Assembly: GCA_035544515.1 (NCBI GenBank)
Contig: DATKEG010000176.1
Coordinates: 1 to 10,213, forward strand
From: DATKEG01 sp035544515
GTDB taxonomy: Bacteria > Acidobacteriota > Vicinamibacteria > Fen-336
DNA length: 10,213 nucleotides
Direction of reading: 5' to 3'
The notes under the pieces are model-generated. The model was not told the DNA's origin, ran no database searches, and was given only the letters and a program-made list of their open reading frames with translations. A program made the translations under genes and the position numbers. Shown here in pieces: positions 1 to 6,652 of the stretch. How positions within the stretch are numbered: position 1 is the stretch's first letter; each line of letters opens with the position of its first letter.

Positions 1-446
1 GAGCTCGTAGCCCTGCGAGATCGGCACGCGCAGGTCCTGGTCGCCGTGCTGGATGAGGGTGGGCGTGGTCACGCCCTTCACGTTGAACATCGCCGAGTGG
101 CGGCGCCAGCGGTCGAGGCCGCCCTCGTCCCAGAACTCGCCGCCGAAGTAGTCCGGTCGGACTTCTCGCCCTGTGTGAGCTGGAACGCGCCCGAACCGTC
201 GCTGCGGGCCACGTGGATCTGCGAGATCCACTCGCTCTTCTCGCCGTCCATGGCCGCCGTAGCGACGACCCAGGCCACGCGCGAGCCGTCCGGAGACACG
301 CGGACGTTCGAGACCCGCTTGACCTTGACCGCGTATTCGGGCGTCCAGCGCGCCCCAGAGGCGGCGGGCTCGGCTTGTTCGCCCTGGGCCAGCCCCACGG
401 CGGCCGAGAGCACGAGGGCGGCACACGTCAGGCGCGCGAGAGACAT
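1..446 (-). pseudogene. S9-family prolyl oligopeptidase, internally deleted and frameshifted, 3' end outside window
   Basis: The S9 family are serine peptidases with a beta-propeller and a C-terminal alpha/beta-hydrolase domain; this one would be exported. The ATG at 446 has a strong ribosome site (AAAGGAG, 452-459 on the complement). Residues 1-21 form a Sec signal peptide (hydrophobic CAALVLSAAVGLA, likely cut before QG). Residues 31-96 read like the first propeller blades (VRVSPDGSRVAWV, FQLTQGEKS). After S96 (about base 159) this frame turns to nonsense and stops at 78. The frame starting at base 153 and running to base 1 reads DYFGGEFWDEGGLDRW, then TPTLIQHGDQDLRVPISQGYEL, which is the end of the hydrolase domain around its catalytic Asp. 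The rest of the propeller and the nucleophile serine motif GxSxGG are absent, so roughly 450-500 codons seem to be missing compared with usual family lengths (my estimate). The family call is firm. Whether the lesion is biological or an assembly collapse is open. Confidence 0.85.
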
Positions 447-479
447 CGGCGGCTCCTTTGCTGGTACCGGCGAAGCGGG

Positions 480-509
480 ATCATACGTCCGCTCAGCGCG
501 CGCGGTCGT
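480..509 (-). promoter_or_regulatory. Possible weak promoter for the S9 peptidase gene
   Basis: On the minus strand TATGAT (485-480) matches five of six -10 positions. The best -35 candidate is ACGACC (509-504), only three of six, with an 18-nt spacer. Transcription would start near 473, giving about 27 nt of leader with the AAAGGAG ribosome site. It overlaps the end of the DinB gene. This is plausible because a 46-bp gap separates the two genes, but the evidence is weak. Confidence 0.25.
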
Positions 510-1026
510 GGAGCACGGCCATGTACTCCGTCCACGGCCCCACGGCCGCGATGTACTGCTTGGCCATCACGCGCGCGACCTGCGTGAGGTGTCCCAGGTC
601 GTGCACGACCCAGGCGGCCAGGAGCTGGCCGAGCGTCACCGGCCCCAGCCCCGGATGCATCCCGCGGCGGACGAGGTCGGCAGGCTGCAGAGAGAAGCCG
701 GCGAGGCGGGCCAGGTTCTCCCCCCGCAGCCGGGCGAACCGCTCCAGCAGCTCCCCGGTCGTGGTCCCCTCGAGCCAGTCGCGGAAGCCGAAGCGGTCGA
801 ACGGCGTGAACGGCCGGTTCTGCCCCTCGCCCAGGATGATCTCGGCGCGCGGGATCCAATCCGTCTCCTCGCCGTGGATCAGGTGGCCCAGCACGTCGCG
901 GGGGCTGAACGTATCCGGTCCCTCGTCGCCGGTCAGCCACTCCTCGGGCAGCCCCCCGAGCAGCGCGGAGAGCGCCACCGGCGTTCGCTCCAGGACGTCA
1001 ACAGCCTGCGAGATCTCCAGCTCCAT
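493..1026 (-). CDS. DinB-family (DinB/YfiT-like) putative metal-dependent protein
   Basis: This 177-aa protein has the usual length and helical pattern of the DinB/YfiT four-helix bundle superfamily, whose members often bind a divalent metal through three histidines. Some members are thiol transferases (bacillithiol, mycothiol); most are uncharacterised. Visible landmarks are the first metal histidine in DVLGHLIHGEETDW (H48, with H51 nearby) and the C-terminal pair in VVHDLGHLTQVARVMAKQY (H142 and H146, HxxxH). These are the expected triad positions. It is cytoplasmic, with no signal peptide or membrane segment. The ATG at 1026 is preceded by GGGAGAA on the minus strand at a suitable distance. 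The start lies inside the last codons of the broken DinB-like gene upstream (29-nt overlap), so the two were probably co-translated. The fold is assigned with confidence; substrate and thiol cofactor are unknown. Confidence 0.85.
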   Translation of the reverse strand: MELEISQAVDVLERTPVALSALLGGLPEEWLTGDEGPDTFSPRDVLGHLIHGEETDWIPRAEIILGEGQNRPFTPFDRFGFRDWLEGTTTGELLERFARLRGENLARLAGFSLQPADLVRRGMHPGLGPVTLGQLLAAWVVHDLGHLTQVARVMAKQYIAAVGPWTEYMAVLHDRAR

Positions 1027-1242
1027 TTACGGCTTCTCCCAGCAGCCCCCGGATCTCTTCGCGGTGACTGGCGTCGTGCGCCAGCATCATCGCGGGGATG
1101 TCGCCGAGCGTGACCGGCCCCACGGAGCCGCCCGTTCCCGGCCGCCGCGCCGTCTCGGGCGTGAACTCCGCGGCCATCTCTCCCCGAGGAACGCCGGCAT
1201 GGCGGCCAGTTGCGCCAGCGTCTGACGCAGTGGTCTCTTCAC
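998..1242 (-). pseudogene. Second DinB-like gene, frameshifted and internally deleted remnant
   Basis: The GTG at 1242 follows a good ribosome site (GGAGGAAGGGG) and overlaps the stop of the zinc-ribbon gene (GTGA). The frame reads VKRPLRQTLAQLAAMPAFLG and then fails. Dropping one GA from the (GA)3 run at 1182-1177 restores EMAAEFTPETARRPGTGG followed by SVGPVTLGDIPAMML and AHDASHREEIRGLL, ending at a TGA at 1000-998. The ends match the first and last helices of a DinB-fold protein, including the C-terminal HDxxH metal pair. The rebuilt product is only about 80 aa against the usual 150-170. The central helices that carry the first metal histidine are missing, with a likely junction near 1124-1134. 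Two lesions make function unlikely. The alternative is a sequencing or assembly error. Confidence 0.7.
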
Positions 1243-1712
1243 GATTCCCCTTCCTCCCCCAGCACGAGCCGGCATTCCGGACACTCGAGCTGGCCGGGCC
1301 TCAACCCGGTGCCGCAGGCGGGACAGGGGCCGCCCTCATGACCGGCCGCGGCTTCCGACTCCGGGCCCAGGAGGACCGCGCCCTCCCGGATCCCGAGCGC
1401 CTGCGCCGCGCGCGGACGGTCTTCGGACCGCACCCGGAGCTGGAACCCGGTCTGATTGCCCGACGCCCGGAACGACACGCCGGCCTGTGCCAGGGCGGCG
1501 GCGGCGTCCCGCATCGCCTCGGACTCGATGGTCGTGAAGATGGGCGAGTACTCGGCGTCATCCGCGGGCGCGGAGACGCCCGCCGGCGCCCCGGCGGGCG
1601 GTCCCGGAGGCGCGTCGTCGAACGAGTCCCGAAGCTCGGCGCCGCAGTCGGAGCAGCGGACGATCTCCGGCCGGAACTCTTCGCCGCAATCCGGACAGAC
1701 GCGCACGTGCAT
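1239..1712 (-). CDS. Zinc-ribbon protein with central DUF2007-like domain
   Basis: This 157-aa soluble protein has three parts. Residues 4-24 form a zinc ribbon with CPDC (C6, C9) and CSDC (C20, C23). A Pro/Ala/Gly-rich linker (about 33-50) leads to a compact alpha/beta unit (about 55-110: FTTIESEAMRDAAAALAQAG, then FQLRVRSEDRPRAAQAL) resembling the DUF2007 'putative signal transducing protein' domain. A second ribbon closes the protein with CPAC (C130, C133) and CPEC (C144, C147). All eight zinc cysteines are in place. Ribbons of this type usually mediate protein or nucleic-acid contacts; the biochemical role is unknown. The ATG at 1712 lies 18 nt after the gdh stop with only a weak GGAG, so translation may depend on coupling to gdh. 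Its stop overlaps the GTG of the DinB remnant. The domain layout is clear; the function is not. Confidence 0.75.
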   Translation of the reverse strand: MHVRVCPDCGEEFRPEIVRCSDCGAELRDSFDDAPPGPPAGAPAGVSAPADDAEYSPIFTTIESEAMRDAAAALAQAGVSFRASGNQTGFQLRVRSEDRPRAAQALGIREGAVLLGPESEAAAGHEGGPCPACGTGLRPGQLECPECRLVLGEEGES

Positions 1713-1730
1713 GGCCAGGACGGGCTCCGC

Positions 1731-4700
1731 TCAGGCCTTCGCCGCGGCCGGCGTGCCGGCCAGCTTCGCCCTGATGGGCTCGAGCGCGGCCGCGGCGTCC
1801 TCGCGCGCGCCCGTCAACCGGTCGCGCGTCATCGTCTCCAGCGCGTCTTCGATCTCGAGCAGCAGGGCGGTCTCCGCGGCCGACGCGAGACCGGAGCGCT
1901 CCACGCGGTCGCGCAGCGCTCGCGCGTCGACCTGGCGGTCGAGGTCGAGATACGCGGCCACGACCTCGCCCATCGTCCTCCTGGTCAGGGCCATCATCCG
2001 CGGCAGGAACGTCACCCCGGCCTCGTTGACCAGGGAGTTGACCGCCACCGTGGCGATGATCTCGCGCCGGAGCGGGTGCTCCTCGAAATGGGCGGCGAAG
2101 GCCTGGAGGCGCCGGGGGAAATACGCGTCGAGCGACGGGCGGGCGGACGCGCCGTCGGGGAACTCCGTCTCCAGGATCGTCTGGAAGGCCCACATCTTGG
2201 TGTGCCCGAGCAGCACCGCCAGCATCGGCCGGGGCAGGCCGCGCTCGCGCTCGGGGGCCTCCAGCAGCTCCTGACGCGTGGGGATGGCGTTGTCGGTCCG
2301 GCTCAGCACCCCGGCCGAGGCCAGGCTCTCCACGAAGTCCACGAACTCCTCGTAGCGCGCCGCGCTGCGCTGGCCGTCCAGGGTGAGCGCGTGGGCCTGG
2401 TTCGCGTTGTCGGCCAGCACCAGCTCCGCCACCTCCTCCGCCATCTCGGCCAGGATGGCATTGCGCTCCTCCCGGTTGCGGATCGCGCCCTTCTTGACCA
2501 GGAGGTCGAGCAGGATCTTGATGTTCACCTCGTGGTCGGACAGGTCCACGCCGCCCGAGTTGTCCACGGCGTCGGTGTTGACACGCCCGCCCCGCGCCCA
2601 GTACTCGATGCGGCCGGCCTGCGTGAAGCCGAGGTTGCCGCCCTCCGCCACCACCCGCGCCCGGACGTCCCCGCCGTCCACGCGCACGCGGTCGTTGGCG
2701 CGGTCTCCGACCTCGGCGTCGTCCTCGAACGACGCCTTCACGTAGGTGCCGATCCCGCCGTTGTACAGGAGGTCCACGCGCGCGGCAAGGATGCGGCGGA
2801 TCACCTCCTCGCCGCTGGCGGTGTCGCCCTCCACGTCCAGCAGCCTCTTCACCTCCGGGCCGAGGGGAATGGCCTTGGCCGACCGCTCGAAGATCCCGCC
2901 GCCCTTGCTGATGAGGGAGGCGTCGTAGTCGCTCCAGGCGGAGCGCGGGAGGAGGAAGAGGCGCTCCCGTTCCCGGAAGCTCTTCTCGGGATCGGGCGCG
3001 GGATCGATGAAGATGTGGGCGTGGTTGAAGGCGGCCACCAGCTTCAGGGCGCGGCTCTGCAGCATCCCGTTGCCGAACACGTCGCCGGCCATGTCCCCGA
3101 TCCCCGCGCAGGTGAAGGCCTGCGTCTGCACGTCGTGGCCCAGGTTCTTGAAGTGGTGCTTGACGCACTCCCAGGCCCCGCGCGCCGTGATCGCCACCTT
3201 CTTGTGGTCCCAGCCGTGGCTGCCGCCGGAGGCGAACGCGTCGCCCAGCCAGAACCCGTATTGGGCGGAGACGCTGTTGGCCGTGTCCGACAGGTGCGCC
3301 GTGCCCTTGTCCGCGGCGACCACCAGGTAGGGATCGTCGCCGTCGTGCCGCACGACCTCCGGGGGGTGCAGCACCTGCCCGTCCACGACGTTGTCGGTCA
3401 CGTCGAGCAGCCCGGCGATGTACTCGCGGTAGCGGTCCACCAGGTAGGCGTCGAGGGCCGGCCGCGGGGGCACGGCGCCCTTGAGCACGAAACCGCCCTT
3501 CGACCCCACGGGGACGATGATGGCGTTCTTCACCATCTGCGTCTTCATCAGGCCCAGCACCTCGGTGCGGAAATCGTCGTGGCGGTCGCTCCAGCGGATC
3601 CCCCCGCGCGCCACCTTCCCGCCCCGCAGGTGGATGCCTTCCAGCCGCCGCGAGTGGACGTAGATCTCGAAGAGCGGCCGGGGCGAGGGCATGCCCTCCA
3701 CCTTGCGGCTCTCCACCTTGATGGAGACGACCGGCCGTTCCGGGCGCTGGTAGAAGTTCGTGCGCAGCGCGGCGCGGATGAGGTTGTCCATGCCGCGCAA
3801 GACCTCGTCCTCGGCCAGGCTGCGCACGGCCTCCAGCGCCCGGGCCACCTCCGCGGAGGCGTCCGTCATGGCGGCCGCGCGCTCGCCCGGAAGCGCGGGA
3901 TCGAAGCGGGCCGCGAACGAGCGGTAGAGGGCGCGCGCCACGGCGCGGTTGCGCAGGAGCACGCCGTTGACCGTCTCGACGTTGTAGTGGGTCCGGACCT
4001 GCAACAGGTGGTTGCGCAGGGTCCGCAGGACCTCCACCTCGCGCCAGGTCAGGCCGGCGTCGAGGACGAGGCCGTTGAGCGGATCGTCGGTGGCCCGGTC
4101 CTCGTCCAGCGCGCGCAGCGCGTCCACCAGGCGCCCCTCGCCCTCGACCAGGGAGGCGATGCGCGCCGCGGGCCCCTCCACCTCGAACCGGAACACCTCC
4201 GCGCGGCGGCCGTCGGGCAGGCGGATGGGAATGCGCATGTCGTCGGTGGCCACGAGCCCGAGGTTCTGCAGGGTGCGCAGGGTGGCCGCGAGGGCCAGCG
4301 GCCGCACCGAGAAAAGCTTCAGCGTCAGGGACGTGGCCGTCCCCGGGATGACCCGGACCTCCAGGCGCGCCTCGAGCGCGTCGAGCCGCCGCACGTCCTC
4401 GGGCACCTCCTCGGGCGGCGTCACCTCGCGGTAGAGGCCGCTGCGGCTCTCCGGGGTGACGTAGCGGCGGAACAGCGCCCGGCCCTCGCGCTCGCCGAAC
4501 CCCTTCTCGAGCGCGGAGAAGGCGCGGTCCTCCCAGGTCGTGACCAGGCTCTCGGTCAGCGCGCGCACCGCGTCGGGATCGAGCGCATGCTCGAGGCGCG
4601 AGGCGTCGAAGTAGAAGAGAAGCAGGCTGACCGCGCCGAGGTCCTCCGAGGTGCTGAAGGAGACGGGGCCGAACTCGTTCGAGAGCGCCTTGGCCAGGTC

Positions 4701-6032
4701 CTGCTCGATCCGGTAGGAGTAGCGCAGGCGCGAGAAGGCGATGGAGAGCGCGCGGTATCCCGGACCCTTGCGCGTGTGCACCGCGATCTCGTCGTCGCCC
4801 GTCATGTAGACGATGCGGTCGATGATCTCCTTGAGCGCCTGTACGTTCGCGTAGAAGAGCTCGCGCGTGGGGAAGCGGTTGAACACGGCCCGGATCTCGC
4901 GATAGGCGTACGAGTTCGCCTGGGCGCCGCTCTGCGCGAGGAGCCATTCGAGCTTCTCCTCGAGCAGGGGGATGTCCGCGCGCTTCTGCGTGAAGGCTCC
5001 CTTGGCCAGGCGGCCCACGAGCAGCGTGGCCTCCTCGAGGTCCCCGTCGGGTCCCCACTCCCGGAGCACGATGTCGTCGATCGGCTCGAGGTGGTAGATG
5101 GCGGAGGCGGTGTTGCAGTAGTCGATGTCGATGATCCGGAAGTCGTTGGCGGCGGGGAGGAGGTGGGCCTCGACCTCCTCGATCAGGCCCGGGAAGACCA
5201 CGGGCAGGAGCGTCGCGTCCGTGAAGACCCCGCTCGCGCTCTCCCCCACGCGGTGCGGCCGGCCGTCGGCGCCTACCCGGTAGCGAACGGTGCCCTGGAA
5301 GATGTAGTTGTCGTCGAGCAGCCACTCGAGGAACGCACGCGCGGACTCCGCGTCCTCGGGGCGGCCGCGGCGGCTCCGCAGGCGCGGGAGGGGCTCGCGC
5401 GCCGCGCCGAGCATCTCGGGGAAGTCCTCGACCGCGGTCAGGACGGCCTTGAGCACCGAGTGGATCTCGTGCTCGAGGTGCCGCAGGCGCTCCTTCGTCT
5501 CGATCCGCTCGATCTGGAAGTGGCAATACACCTCGCGGGCGCCCTCGTCGTGCGGTCCGCCGATCCACACGATGCGCTCCCACTGCCTGCGCACGGTGAA
5601 CATCGGGTGCACGGACGAGTAGACGCGCAGGCCCGCCTTCCGGAAGTAGTTCTTGAGGCTCTCGAAGATGAAGGGCGCGTCGGGGGTGTGGGTCTCGACG
5701 ACGGTGATCTCCTGCGGCAGCCCGTTGGCCGGCCCCCGGGCGCCCCAGCCCGCCTCCCCGGGATTGCGGGCCACCACGTGCAGGCCGGGCAGGCCCTTGT
5801 AAAGCTGCGTGGGAGGCGGCATCTCGCGGACCACGAAGCGGAACTGGTCCATGAGCCGGGCGGCCAGGGCGTCGGGCGAAAGCCCCAGCGCCACCCGGTC
5901 CGGTGTCTCCGCAAACACCACGGAGGCGAATGAGAGGAGCAGCTCGCGGTCCTCGGCCGCGGCCTGCCGGGTCAGGATCTCGCGCACCTGCGCGAGTTTG
6001 GCCGCCCTCTGGTGCGGGTCTGAGGTGATCAT
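1731..6032 (-). CDS. gdhB: NAD-specific glutamate dehydrogenase, large (L-GDH180-like) type
   Basis: The enzyme oxidises L-glutamate to 2-oxoglutarate and ammonium with NAD+, mainly as a catabolic route feeding the TCA cycle. At 1433 aa it belongs to the large single-chain class (gdhB in Pseudomonas aeruginosa, gdhZ in Caulobacter), though it is shorter than the roughly 1600 aa usual there. The N-terminal half (about 80-700) has ACT-like regulatory segments, for example LPQEITVVETHTPDAPFIFES and later FRIIDIDYCNTASAIYHLE. The catalytic part is strongly conserved: GGIRWSDRHDDFR (810-822) followed by KTQMVKNAIIVPVGSKGGF, DKGTAHLSDTAN (908-919), and the nucleotide-binding turn GIGDMAGDVFGNG (977-989) with FNHAHIFIDP after it. 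The C-terminal helical domain is present to the end. The ATG at 6032 has no ribosome site, and no better start is visible nearby; this fits a near-leaderless transcript from the candidate promoter just upstream. It appears to lead a unit with the downstream zinc-ribbon and DinB genes. Confidence 0.95.
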   Translation of the reverse strand: MITSDPHQRAAKLAQVREILTRQAAAEDRELLLSFASVVFAETPDRVALGLSPDALAARLMDQFRFVVREMPPPTQLYKGLPGLHVVARNPGEAGWGARGPANGLPQEITVVETHTPDAPFIFESLKNYFRKAGLRVYSSVHPMFTVRRQWERIVWIGGPHDEGAREVYCHFQIERIETKERLRHLEHEIHSVLKAVLTAVEDFPEMLGAAREPLPRLRSRRGRPEDAESARAFLEWLLDDNYIFQGTVRYRVGADGRPHRVGESASGVFTDATLLPVVFPGLIEEVEAHLLPAANDFRIIDIDYCNTASAIYHLEPIDDIVLREWGPDGDLEEATLLVGRLAKGAFTQKRADIPLLEEKLEWLLAQSGAQANSYAYREIRAVFNRFPTRELFYANVQALKEIIDRIVYMTGDDEIAVHTRKGPGYRALSIAFSRLRYSYRIEQDLAKALSNEFGPVSFSTSEDLGAVSLLLFYFDASRLEHALDPDAVRALTESLVTTWEDRAFSALEKGFGEREGRALFRRYVTPESRSGLYREVTPPEEVPEDVRRLDALEARLEVRVIPGTATSLTLKLFSVRPLALAATLRTLQNLGLVATDDMRIPIRLPDGRRAEVFRFEVEGPAARIASLVEGEGRLVDALRALDEDRATDDPLNGLVLDAGLTWREVEVLRTLRNHLLQVRTHYNVETVNGVLLRNRAVARALYRSFAARFDPALPGERAAAMTDASAEVARALEAVRSLAEDEVLRGMDNLIRAALRTNFYQRPERPVVSIKVESRKVEGMPSPRPLFEIYVHSRRLEGIHLRGGKVARGGIRWSDRHDDFRTEVLGLMKTQMVKNAIIVPVGSKGGFVLKGAVPPRPALDAYLVDRYREYIAGLLDVTDNVVDGQVLHPPEVVRHDGDDPYLVVAADKGTAHLSDTANSVSAQYGFWLGDAFASGGSHGWDHKKVAITARGAWECVKHHFKNLGHDVQTQAFTCAGIGDMAGDVFGNGMLQSRALKLVAAFNHAHIFIDPAPDPEKSFRERERLFLLPRSAWSDYDASLISKGGGIFERSAKAIPLGPEVKRLLDVEGDTASGEEVIRRILAARVDLLYNGGIGTYVKASFEDDAEVGDRANDRVRVDGGDVRARVVAEGGNLGFTQAGRIEYWARGGRVNTDAVDNSGGVDLSDHEVNIKILLDLLVKKGAIRNREERNAILAEMAEEVAELVLADNANQAHALTLDGQRSAARYEEFVDFVESLASAGVLSRTDNAIPTRQELLEAPERERGLPRPMLAVLLGHTKMWAFQTILETEFPDGASARPSLDAYFPRRLQAFAAHFEEHPLRREIIATVAVNSLVNEAGVTFLPRMMALTRRTMGEVVAAYLDLDRQVDARALRDRVERSGLASAAETALLLEIEDALETMTRDRLTGAREDAAAALEPIRAKLAGTPAAAKA

Positions 6033-6044
6033 CGACCGACAGGC

Positions 6045-6074
6045 ATGATAATCCCCGGCTGCTGGACAAGTCGA
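6045..6074 (-). promoter_or_regulatory. Candidate gdh-proximal promoter giving a very short leader
   Basis: On the minus strand TATCAT (6050-6045, five of six -10 positions) lies 18 nt after TCGACT (6074-6069, four of six -35 positions). Transcription would start near 6038, about six nt before the gdh ATG, which would explain the missing ribosome site. Two 12-bp direct repeats abut the -35. The match is modest and unproven. Confidence 0.35.
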
Positions 6075-6108
6075 GGCCGGGAACGCTCAGGAGCGGGGCC
6101 GGGAACGC
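6075..6108 (-). repeat. Two perfect 12-bp direct repeats upstream of gdh (possible activator site)
   Basis: GGCCGGGAACGC occurs on the plus strand at 6075-6086 and again at 6097-6108, identical and 22 bp apart centre to centre (about two helical turns). On the minus strand the units read GCGTTCCCGGCC. Relative to the predicted gdh start site near 6038 their centres fall at about -42 and -64, positions typical of activator binding. The upstream copy lies mostly inside the last codons of the 105-aa gene. That the repeats exist is certain; the regulatory role is inferred. Confidence 0.5.
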
Positions 6109-6404
6109 CGTTCGACGCCGTCCCAGGGCGGCGACTCCTGCGCCGTCGGGCCCCGGAGCGCCTCTCGCAGCGGCCGGAGGATGCCGTCCGGCGTCTGCTC
6201 CTCGGGCCGGATGAGGAAGATGTTCTGGAAGCCCTCGGTCATGACCCTGACGGACCACCACCCGCCGGCGAGCCGCTGGTTGATCTGGATGCCCCAGGTC
6301 CCTGGATATCCGTTCAGGAACTCGCGAATGGCCCGCTCGATCTCGGGGATCGGCTCATCGCTCGCGATTCGGATCGGATCCATGGTCTTTTCCGTTTCGG
6401 GCAT
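6087..6404 (-). CDS. Hypothetical 105-aa soluble protein upstream of gdh
   Basis: I do not recognise a family. The protein is small and soluble, with no signal peptide, membrane segment or cysteine. Residues 18-32 (PIPEIERAIREFLNG) predict a helix. They are followed by likely beta strands with many aromatics (TWGIQINQRL, GGWWSVRVMTEG, FQNIFLIRPE), then a helix (ILRPLREALRG) and a basic, disordered tail ending WDGVERRSRPRS. The start could be M1 (6404) or M8 (6383); the ribosome site is weak for both, with GCAGG before M1 and GGAAAAG before M8. It lies 54 nt ahead of gdh on the same strand and behind a sigma-54-like promoter, so a role tied to glutamate dehydrogenase or nitrogen state is possible but is only an inference from position. 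Codon use and strand coherence support a real gene. Confidence 0.6.
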   Translation of the reverse strand: MPETEKTMDPIRIASDEPIPEIERAIREFLNGYPGTWGIQINQRLAGGWWSVRVMTEGFQNIFLIRPEEQTPDGILRPLREALRGPTAQESPPWDGVERRSRPRS

Positions 6405-6448
6405 CGCAGGCCTGCCGCGCCTGCTCGCAAGACTCCCGCCATGACAAG

Positions 6449-6466
6449 CTGCAAACCGTGCGCCAG
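6449..6466 (-). promoter_or_regulatory. Candidate sigma-54 (-24/-12) promoter for the orphan-gdh unit
   Basis: The minus strand reads CTGGCGCACGGTTTGCAG. Against the sigma-54 consensus TGGCACG-N4-TTGCW, the -24 half matches five of seven and the -12 half matches fully. The diagnostic GG and GC are separated by exactly ten bases. The start would be near 6440, some 36 nt before the ATG at 6404. Sigma-54 commonly drives nitrogen-metabolism genes, which fits gdh. A chance hit in GC-rich DNA remains possible. Confidence 0.45.
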
Positions 6467-6497
6467 ATCACAACGGTGTGGATCGTTTTACATCATT

Positions 6498-6516
6498 GCT
6501 GTCAATTACTTACAGC
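6498..6516. promoter_or_regulatory. Dyad and IHF-like site in the divergent intergenic region
   Basis: This sits in the only AT-rich patch of the window (about 6480-6520). GCTGT (6498-6502) and ACAGC (6512-6516) form a 5-bp dyad with a 9-nt gap. Inside it TGTCAATTACTTA (6500-6512) matches the IHF consensus WATCAANNNNTTR at eight of nine defined positions. It is centred about 66 bp upstream of the predicted sigma-54 start, where IHF bending is often found. It also contains TTGACA on the minus strand without a clear partner -10. Confidence 0.35.
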
Positions 6517-6625
6517 GTTATGACCGGGCCGCTACCGCGGGACTGGGCTCGTGGGACCGCGCCCCGAGGCAGTTTCTACAGCGCGCCGCGCTCGCGCGGG
6601 CGCACCCGGCGGCCGCCGGCGATGC

Positions 6626-6634
6626 TGCTAGAAT
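6626..6634 (+). promoter_or_regulatory. Extended -10 promoter for the FHA gene
   Basis: TGCTAGAAT matches the extended -10 form TGN-TATAAT with one mismatch. No -35 is recognisable in the GC-rich DNA before it, as is usual for extended -10 promoters. Transcription would begin near 6641, about 12 nt before the GTG start at 6653, leaving little or no room for a ribosome site. Confidence 0.5.
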
Positions 6635-6652
6635 CCGGCGCGGAACCCACGA

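Noticed and set aside
1098..5933. A 1611-codon open frame on the plus strand, antisense to gdh
   Set aside because: It is a shadow of the GC-rich codon pattern of gdh: the product is full of Arg/Gly/His/Val repeats, has no recognisable domain, and the opposite strand encodes an unmistakable enzyme.
1558..6261. A 1567-codon open frame on the minus strand in another frame over gdh
   Set aside because: It is extremely Arg/Pro/Gly/Ala-rich with no family motifs, and it covers gdh and part of the orphan gene. It is a by-product of high GC content.
6485..6513. TTTACA with a 17-nt spacer to TTACAG as a plus-strand promoter
   Set aside because: The -10 half matches only two of six positions, and the extended -10 box at 6626-6634 is better placed for the FHA gene.
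6581..6603. GC-rich hairpin (CCGCGC / GCGCGG, extendable with one bulge) in the intergenic region
   Set aside because: It has no T-run on either side, its loop is too tight without opening a pair, and it lies upstream of a promoter rather than after a gene. Such dyads are expected in DNA this GC-rich.
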